A stretch of DNA of 37,188 bases, taken from positions 1 through 37,188 of the forward strand of contig JAIXUQ010000102.1 in the NCBI GenBank assembly GCA_027483465.1, written 5' to 3'. Origin of the DNA: Sphingomonadales bacterium (GTDB taxonomy: Bacteria > Pseudomonadota > Alphaproteobacteria > Sphingomonadales > Sphingomonadaceae). Positions 32,009 to 37,188 of this stretch are shown piece after piece. Made by a program: the position numbers and the translations under genes. The notes below the pieces were generated by a model, which was not told the DNA's origin, did no database searches, and was given only the letters and a program-made list of their open reading frames with translations. Numbering within the stretch: the first letter of the stretch is position 1; the number at the start of each line of letters is the position of its first letter.

Positions 32009-32911
32009 TCAACCGGCAAGAAACGCCGCCGCTTCGGCAATCGCCGAATCGGCTTCGGGAAGCTGGCCAATGAACGCGTGCCAGACATGCGGCATGTCGG
32101 GCCACAGCGACAGCCGCGCCCAGCGCCCGGCCGACCACAGCCGCTGGGCAAACAGCAGGGCCTGGCCGCGCAGGGTTTCAGCGGCGCTGGCCTGGATCAA
32201 AGTGGGCGGCAGGCCCGCCAGCGCCTCGGCATGCGCATTCAGCGGGCTGATGCGCGGATCATCGCTGGCCATGGCGGGCGCATAAAGCCCGGCGACCAGC
32301 GCCATCCCCGCCAGCGCCACCACCGGATCATCCACGGGCCCGGCAAACCCATCGGGCGCTTCTGCCACCGCCAGAAACGGGCTGATCAGCAGCAGCCGGT
32401 CAAGGGCCGGCACGGCCGGGCCAAGGCTCAGGGCCAGCACGGCGGCCATGTTGCCACCGGCCGAATCGCCGGCCAGCGCCACGCCCGCCGCCGCCCCAGG
32501 GCCGTCAGGCCCATGCCTCGCCGCGTGGCCCAGCGCCGCGGCGGCATCGGCCAGCCCGGCCGGAAACGGATGTTCGGGCGCCAGCCGATAATCGGGCACC
32601 AGCACCGCCCGGCGGCTGCCAAGTGCCAGTTCGGCGGCGATGGCGCGGTGGCTGGTCGGCGATCCCGCCACCCAGCCGCCACCATGCAGATAGACCAGCC
32701 GGGCGTCGCCGGCCTGTGGCGGCACCAGCCATTCGGCGGCACATTGGCCGATCATCACCGGCTTCACCTGGCAGGCGGCAAGACCCGGCCCAGAACAACC
32801 CATGCCATAATCGGCCACCAGCGCCCGCATGCCGGCAATCGGATCGAGCCCGGCCGGCGGCGGCTGGCGCAGATGGGCTATTACGGCGGCAAGATCGCGG
32901 CGCGCCATCAT
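32009..32911 (-). CDS. HSL-family alpha/beta hydrolase (esterase/lipase)
   Basis: A 300-residue carboxylesterase of the hormone-sensitive-lipase family (bacterial family IV). The oxyanion motif HGGGW is at residues 76-80, the nucleophile elbow GDSAGG has S150, and the histidine is in MPHVWHAF. The acid position follows QASAAETL, where Glu may take the place of the usual Asp. VPDYRLAPEHPFPAGL is a classical family phrase. No signal peptide, so it acts in the cytoplasm on short acyl esters. Its ATG overlaps the stop of the TBDR gene by one base (TGATG), so the two are co-translated: the ligand imported by the receptor is probably an ester or is turned into one. Confidence 0.87.
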   Translation of the reverse strand: MMARRDLAAVIAHLRQPPPAGLDPIAGMRALVADYGMGCSGPGLAACQVKPVMIGQCAAEWLVPPQAGDARLVYLHGGGWVAGSPTSHRAIAAELALGSRRAVLVPDYRLAPEHPFPAGLADAAAALGHAARHGPDGPGAAAGVALAGDSAGGNMAAVLALSLGPAVPALDRLLLISPFLAVAEAPDGFAGPVDDPVVALAGMALVAGLYAPAMASDDPRISPLNAHAEALAGLPPTLIQASAAETLRGQALLFAQRLWSAGRWARLSLWPDMPHVWHAFIGQLPEADSAIAEAAAFLAG

Positions 32912-35064
32912 CAGAAGCGCCGTTCAAGGCCGATGCCGAAATGGCGCGGCGCTTCCAGCGAAGCCACCCGCACCGATCCCAGCAAGGGCGAGACCACTGC
33001 CAGAGATGACAACACCCGCCGGTCGCTGAGGTTGCGGGCAAAGATATTCACCACCCAATTGTCGTCCGCGCTGGTCCAGGCCGCGCCCAGATCAAGGCGC
33101 ACAAAGCCGCCCTGGCGGGCATCGGCGGTGTTGAATTCGGTGAAATAATACGCGGACCGCCATTGCGCCCGGCCATTGAGCTCAAGACTGCTCTCTCCGG
33201 CCAGCGGCACCCGCCAGGCAGCCGCCAATGTGCCCTGCCAGCGCGAGGTGAGCGGCAAGCGGTTGCCCGACACATCAAAGCGCTGGAAGCCGCGCCGCTG
33301 ATCAGTGGAGAAGAATTGCCCGAAGCCGGCATCCATCCAGCTGCCCGACAGGCTGAGGGTGAGCCGGCTCAGCGGCTTCACGCTGGCTTCCACCTCCACG
33401 CCGTTGATGCGCGCAGAAGCGGCATTGGCCAGGATCTGGCTCAAGGGGCCAACCTGCACGATCTGCAAACCGCTGTAATCGGATGTGTAGCCGGTGAGAT
33501 TGAAGGTCCAGCCCCGGCCCGAAAGCCGCGTGCCGGCCTCCACGGTCACATTGATTTCAGGATCCACCGGCGGCGTGAAGGCCCCCACATTGAGCGCCCC
33601 CGATTTGAAGCCACGCGCCAGCGAGGCGTAAAGGAGCTGGCCCTTTGCCGGCGTGAAGTCGATGCCTGCCTTGCCCGACCATTCACCCCAGCCACGCCGC
33701 TGCGTGCCGTTGATGGTGGGCGCCAGGAAGGTGAGAAACTCGCTCGCCCGCTTCAGATCATGGCTGTACCGCCCGCCCAACCGGATCGCGACACGGTCGG
33801 CCACCGCCCATTTGCCATCGGCATAGCCGGCCAGCGCCTCGGTGGTCACCGTGCCGCCGCCATCAAAGGCATAGGGGATCGGGAAATTCAGCGGCAGAGC
33901 GGGATCAAGGAAAGCGCCCGGCAACAGGCCATCCACCCGCGTGCTGCGGCTCTGGCGGAAGCGCAACCAGGTGGCGCCGGCCAGCCAGTCCAACGTGCCA
34001 GCTGTGCCCTGCAGATAAGCCTCCAGGCTGGATTGCCGGCTGTCAGTGTCAAGCGTGGTGGTGGCGACGCTGCGGGGGGTGCCATCCTGATCATAGGTGA
34101 TCAGCCGGCTGGCGCCGCGCGTATCGGCAATCACCACCAGGTCTGACCCGCCCAGCGGTTGCTCCAGCCGGGCGGTAACCGACCAGAGATCGCGGCGGTT
34201 GACGGCGCCCTGGCTCTGGAAACTGCGCGGATCGCCGCTGGGCCGCACGCCGAACAGCAGTTCGGCCGGTTGCGGGAAGGGATCGGCAAGGATCTTCAAA
34301 GCCGGCCCGGCATCATCCTGGGTGTAGCCACTGGCACTCAGCAGCAGCCGGCCCTCGCCCACTGGCACCGCCACCTGCAACCGGCCGCCCAGGCTGTCTT
34401 CCGCATCGCCGCGATTGCGCGCGCCCGCTGTGCCGGCCAGTTCGTTGCGGGTGAAGCCGGCCAGCCGGCGATATTGCACGCTGGCCCGCGCCGTGACCCC
34501 GCCGCCCAGCGGGCCCGACAGCATGGCATCGCCCTGCACCCGGCCATGATCGCCCAGCGTGAGGCCCAGCCGGCCATCGAGCCCATCGGTGGGCGCCGCG
34601 GCGACCAGGTTGACCGCGCCGCCGGTGGCGTTGCGCCCATAAAGCGCGCCCTGCGGCCCGCGCAGCACCTCCACCCGCGCCAGATCAAGGAAGGCCACCG
34701 CTGTCGCTTCCTGGTCTGAAAGATAGACGCCATCGGCATAGGTGGCGACACCGGGATCGCCGCCGGGCGAGAAGAAGTTGTTGCCAACCCCGCGGATGAA
34801 GATCTGGGCGATGCCAAAACTCTGCGCAAAGCTCAGGCTGGGCACCTGCTGGGCCAGTTCGGTCAGGCCCTGGTTGCCGCCGCGCCTGAGCGCGTCACCA
34901 GCCAATACCGACAGCGCGAGCGGCGTTTCCTGCACGCGGGCGCTCCGGCGCTCGGCCGTGACGATGATTTCCTCCGCCTCATTGGCAACGGCGTCGGCCG
35001 CCATGGCCACCCCTGCCGGCCCCAGCGCCAGCATTGCCGCTCCCAATCGCCAAAAGCCGTGCAT
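32911..35064 (-). CDS. TonB-dependent receptor, esterase operon
   Basis: A 717-residue outer-membrane receptor. The signal peptide MHGFWRLGAAMLALGPAGVAMA is followed by a TonB box (AEEIIVTAERRSARVQETPLAL), and by a plug with LTELAQQVPSLSF, IFIRGVGNNFF, ATYADGVYL and VEVLRGPQGALYGRNATGGAVNLV. The barrel contains YASLARGFKSGALN and ends in the aromatic GIGLERRF. The 'RRSARVQETPLAL' and 'LRGPQGTLYGRNATGGA'-like sequences define the receptor branch that is expanded in sphingomonads and often lies next to catabolic genes for aromatic, terpenoid or steroid compounds. GGGGAGG sits 7 bases before the ATG. It is followed directly by an esterase and diverges from an AraC-type regulator. The ligand is unknown. 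Confidence 0.92.
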   Translation of the reverse strand: MHGFWRLGAAMLALGPAGVAMAADAVANEAEEIIVTAERRSARVQETPLALSVLAGDALRRGGNQGLTELAQQVPSLSFAQSFGIAQIFIRGVGNNFFSPGGDPGVATYADGVYLSDQEATAVAFLDLARVEVLRGPQGALYGRNATGGAVNLVAAAPTDGLDGRLGLTLGDHGRVQGDAMLSGPLGGGVTARASVQYRRLAGFTRNELAGTAGARNRGDAEDSLGGRLQVAVPVGEGRLLLSASGYTQDDAGPALKILADPFPQPAELLFGVRPSGDPRSFQSQGAVNRRDLWSVTARLEQPLGGSDLVVIADTRGASRLITYDQDGTPRSVATTTLDTDSRQSSLEAYLQGTAGTLDWLAGATWLRFRQSRSTRVDGLLPGAFLDPALPLNFPIPYAFDGGGTVTTEALAGYADGKWAVADRVAIRLGGRYSHDLKRASEFLTFLAPTINGTQRRGWGEWSGKAGIDFTPAKGQLLYASLARGFKSGALNVGAFTPPVDPEINVTVEAGTRLSGRGWTFNLTGYTSDYSGLQIVQVGPLSQILANAASARINGVEVEASVKPLSRLTLSLSGSWMDAGFGQFFSTDQRRGFQRFDVSGNRLPLTSRWQGTLAAAWRVPLAGESSLELNGRAQWRSAYYFTEFNTADARQGGFVRLDLGAAWTSADDNWVVNIFARNLSDRRVLSSLAVVSPLLGSVRVASLEAPRHFGIGLERRF

Positions 35065-35176
35065 TGCCCAACCTCCCCTTTTGTCATTGCGCCAAGGCTA
35101 GGCGGCTGGTGCCCGCATCGGGAAGGACAGGACGGGGCAAAGCTGGCGGACATTTTCGCTCAAAATCGTCATTGCC
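35065..35176. promoter_or_regulatory. Divergent control region of the TBDR-esterase operon and AraC gene
   Basis: 112 bases separate the two starts. GTCATTGC occurs as a direct repeat at 35083-35090 and 35168-35175, and a further GCATTGC lies at the receptor start. Such short repeats could be half-sites for the AraC-type regulator, but the copies are 85 bases apart and one abuts the AraC start codon, which fits autoregulation at best. No clear -35/-10 pair was found. Confidence 0.3.
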
Positions 35177-36160
35177 ATGGCCGACGGGCTTGGCCAGCAT
35201 CCACCCATGCCGGCGCAGATTCCCTTTGCCTTTCTGGCCAGCCTGCTGGGCGATGCGCCAGCCCGGCAGATGCTGGCCGCTGCCGGCCTGCCCAATGATG
35301 GCCGCCCGATCGGCCATCTCGATTTCTGGCGACTGCTGCGCAACAACATCGAGCGCACCGGCGATGAACGCCACGCCATCGGGCCGCAGGCGGTGCCAGA
35401 TGGCAGCTTCCACCTGCTGCTGGCAGCGATGCGGCTGGGGCGCGATCTGGGCGATGGCCTGGCCCGGCTGGCGGCAGCGGCGCGCATCGTCTGGCCCGAT
35501 CTGCCGGTTGAGGTGCGCCACGGCCATGATCTGCGTCTGGCGTTCCGCAATCTGTCCGGGGTTGCGGATCAACATGCGCTCTATGTCGAAATGGTCGTGG
35601 TGGTGCTCCACACCGCCTGCTGCTGGATGACGGGGCAACAGTTGCAGCCGCGCCGTCTGATCGCGCCACCCACCACCGCGCCAGCCGCCGGCAGCCTCTA
35701 TGCCCTGCTGGGCTGTCCGCTGCGCTGGCAGGGCGATGCCGCCGTGCTGGTTTATTCGGCCGACACCGCCGGACTGGGCATCGTGGCCGACCGCTTTGAT
35801 CTGTGGCCCAGCCTGATGTTCGAAACCTATCGCCAGATCACCGCCGAACCGCTGGCCCGCGCCACGGCCACCGAACAGGTGCTGGACCTGTTGTGGCAGG
35901 CGCCGCTGGATCAGGTGCGGCTGGCTGGCGCCATGGGGCTTTCGGTTGCCACCTTGCGGCGGCGCCTGGCCGATGAAGGCCAAAGCTATCGCGCGCTGAT
36001 CGCCCATGTCCGCCAGCAACAGGCGCTGGCGGCGCTGAAGTCCGAAACCGGGCTGGAGGATCTGGCCGCCGGCCTCGGCTATTCCGAGGCGCGCAGCCTG
36101 CGCCGCGCCACCCGGCGCTGGTTCGGCGCGCCGCCCAGCCAGTTGCGCCGTGGCGGCTGA
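35177..36160 (+). CDS. AraC-family regulator with arabinose-binding-like N-terminal domain
   Basis: A 327-residue regulator. The N-terminal 200 residues resemble the Arabinose_bd/OruR-type sensor domain found in ArgR/OruR-like AraC regulators (GRPIGHLDFWRLLRNNIERTGDERHAIG, then ADQHALYVEMVVVVLHTACCWMTG). The C-terminal 100 residues have the two helix-turn-helix motifs: VRLAGAMGLSVATLRRRLADEGQSY and LEDLAAGLGYSEARSLRRATRRWFGAPPSQLR. Members of this group respond to small molecules such as fatty acids, amino acids or steroid-like compounds. It is divergent from the TBDR-esterase operon and is most likely its activator. There is no strong ribosome-binding site before the ATG at 35177; the ATG at 35207 is an alternative. 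A short stretch of about 545 bases without genes follows. Confidence 0.88.
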   Translation: MADGLGQHPPMPAQIPFAFLASLLGDAPARQMLAAAGLPNDGRPIGHLDFWRLLRNNIERTGDERHAIGPQAVPDGSFHLLLAAMRLGRDLGDGLARLAAAARIVWPDLPVEVRHGHDLRLAFRNLSGVADQHALYVEMVVVVLHTACCWMTGQQLQPRRLIAPPTTAPAAGSLYALLGCPLRWQGDAAVLVYSADTAGLGIVADRFDLWPSLMFETYRQITAEPLARATATEQVLDLLWQAPLDQVRLAGAMGLSVATLRRRLADEGQSYRALIAHVRQQQALAALKSETGLEDLAAGLGYSEARSLRRATRRWFGAPPSQLRRGG

Positions 36161-36704
36161 TCAGCGCGACGGCATCAGAACTCAAGACGTCCAGCGAAAG
36201 ACCGTTTGCCCGGCGAAAATCCGCCAGCTTGCGCCCGATGGCCTTGATCCCGTGGCCACCGCAGGAGGCCCAGGGGCGCGCGAGCGTGCAGCCCGGTCCA
36301 TTGCCAACATGCGCATCTGACGGCGCTGATGCTGAAGTGTGCACCGCCGCATGGCGGCCTTGCGACGAGACAGCGCGAGCCTGAACCACCGGCCCTGACC
36401 AATTGGCGGAGGACCGCGGAATGCCGGCAGCGATCATGGTTTCACCAGACATTGCGTGAACTTGATTGCCCAAACGCACGGAACAATATTCAGCCGCATC
36501 AGAAGGGCCAATGGACAGAAAGGTTACCAGTCGAATGCCATCTCCAACTTGGCATTCGGATTGGCCACGGCCGCTGCGTTAGGCACCTGCCCCCATGATG
36601 ATCAATTGAGATGTGAAAACTCAATCGATCGATCGGCGCGGGTGTGCCTTGCATTCATGTGCGTCTTTACCCGGCGGTATTGCCTGCAGCCAGGCCGATG
36701 GTGA
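36161..36704. other. Gene-poor interval with mixed composition
   Basis: No gene can be supported. Short ORFs on both strands (for example 36329-36598 on the plus strand) show no family features. Composition changes within the interval: 36161-36420 is GC-rich like the genes around it, while 36440-36660 is distinctly A/T-richer and contains ATCGATCGATCG near 36628, suggesting a boundary or an acquired or decayed segment. The nested inverted repeat at 36468-36584 is the only strong structure; it lies about 120 bases beyond the 3' end of the FG-GAP gene. Confidence 0.5.
36468..36584. repeat. Nested inverted repeat ending in GTTAGGC
   Basis: Three complementary pairs are nested around one centre. 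The inner pair is CGAATGCCA (36532-36540) and TGGCATTCG (36550-36558) with a 9-base loop. The middle pair is GGCCAAT (36506-36512) and ATTGGCC (36560-36566). The outer pair is GCCCAAACGCA (36468-36478) and TGCGTTAGGC (36575-36584), matching except for a small bulge. The left arm has 27 and 19 extra bases between pairs while the right arm has almost none, so the fold is strongly asymmetric. The end GTTAGGC equals the GTTRRRY core of integron attC sites. Confidence 0.55.
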
Positions 36705-37188
36705 TCAGGGAAACACCCCTGTTCCGACCAGCTCGGTTCCGGCAAGGACGTTGCCGAGGTCGCCCCAGCCGGTGCCTGTCCAATAGATGGCGTTGCCATT
36801 CGGGTTGCGCAGCAGCACGTCGTCGCGACCGTCGCCGCTAAGGTCGACGAGGCCCGAAATGTTCCAGCCCGCACCGATGGTGGCAAAATCGCTCCAGCCG
36901 TTGGCCCCGCGGGTCGCATCCCAGAAGATTGTCACGCGGTTGCTGTTCATGAACACGAAATCATCGGCCAGCCCGCCGGACACGTCGCCGATGCCGACAA
37001 TCTGCCAGCCCGACGACAGCGTGAGCAGGTCCAGCCAGCCGTTTTCGGTGAAGGCGATCACCGTGCCGGTGCTGTTCTGGAACACCACATCGGCCTTGCC
37101 GGTGCCGTTGATGTTGCCAACGCCGGCCACGTTCCACCCCGGCGCCAGGGTCAGCAGCGGCGTGACCCGGTTGGCGGCGGCATCCAGA
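36705..37188 (-). CDS. C-terminal part of an FG-GAP/VCBS-type repeat protein, cut by the window edge
   Basis: The last 160 residues of a longer protein whose start lies beyond the window; the frame stays open to the edge. It is made of about four repeats of roughly 45 residues of the form 'GW.I.G.GD..GDG..D.V..N..G....W', for example GWQIVGIGDVSGG, GWNISGLVDLSGDGRDDVLLRN and GTELVGTGVF. The GDGRDD type of loop is a likely calcium site, as in FG-GAP and VCBS beta-propeller repeats. Such repeats are found in secreted or surface proteins of sphingomonads and other bacteria, often after a catalytic or haemolysin-type domain. The nearly identical spacing of Trp and Gly between repeats indicates recent duplication. 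The function of the whole protein cannot be told. Confidence 0.75.
   Translation of the reverse strand, partial: LDAAANRVTPLLTLAPGWNVAGVGNINGTGKADVVFQNSTGTVIAFTENGWLDLLTLSSGWQIVGIGDVSGGLADDFVFMNSNRVTIFWDATRGANGWSDFATIGAGWNISGLVDLSGDGRDDVLLRNPNGNAIYWTGTGWGDLGNVLAGTELVGTGVFP

Noticed and set aside
35838-36479. A minus-strand frame containing IGRKLADFRRANGLSLDVL, which looks like the first helix of an XRE-type DNA-binding domain
   Set aside because: The rest of a helix-turn-helix does not follow, and the remainder of the frame is antisense to the AraC gene, so the resemblance is probably chance or at most a short remnant.

Overview
The window is GC-rich, densely coding bacterial chromosome (about two thirds G+C by eye) with very strong G/C preference at third codon positions, which produces many long antisense shadow ORFs. 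Three large TonB-dependent receptors (TBDRs), a GH68 enzyme and a fructokinase resembling those of Zymomonas, Tat-exported hydrolases and an alphaproteobacterial style of gene content suggest a member of the Sphingomonadales. This placement is inference; there is no rRNA or marker gene in the window to confirm it.

Layout. 1-5.1 kb: the 5' end of a secreted protein (minus), a GNAT acetyltransferase (plus), then a minus-strand run of an amino-acid permease, a short MetE-like methyltransferase and a winged-helix/TPR regulator. 5.5-8.6 kb (minus): a small periplasmic cytochrome c and a phaC-phaZ pair for polyhydroxyalkanoate synthesis and breakdown, with the synthase closest to the class II (medium-chain) type. 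8.7-14.5 kb: a sucrose/fructoside locus. A LacI-family repressor diverges from a TBDR, a GH68 enzyme and a ROK fructokinase, with two identical perfect CAAACGTTTG palindromes in the shared promoter region and a strong GC hairpin between the receptor and the enzyme genes.

14.5-23.0 kb: a very large TBDR and a gamma-glutamyltranspeptidase-family hydrolase form a minus-strand operon. It diverges from a Tat-exported fusion of a TolB-like beta-propeller to an amidohydrolase. Together these look like an outer-membrane uptake and periplasmic processing locus for an unknown, probably peptide-like or amide-containing substrate. 23.0-26.2 kb (minus): a formylglycine-generating enzyme with both active-site cysteines and a GH3 glycosidase, with no sulfatase in view. 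26.3-27.7 kb (plus): the rRNA modification pair rluE-rlmJ, overlapping by ATGA.

27.8-31.8 kb (plus): a compact ethanolamine operon (permease, eutB, eutC and a cupin of the cysteine-dioxygenase type) whose genes overlap by 1 to 8 bases; no microcompartment or EutA gene is present. 32.0-36.2 kb: a TBDR-esterase operon (minus) diverging from an AraC-family regulator. 36.2-36.7 kb is a non-coding stretch with a nested inverted repeat ending in GTTAGGC. The window closes with the C-terminal part of an FG-GAP/VCBS-type repeat protein (minus). No tRNA, rRNA, CRISPR array or intact insertion sequence was seen.
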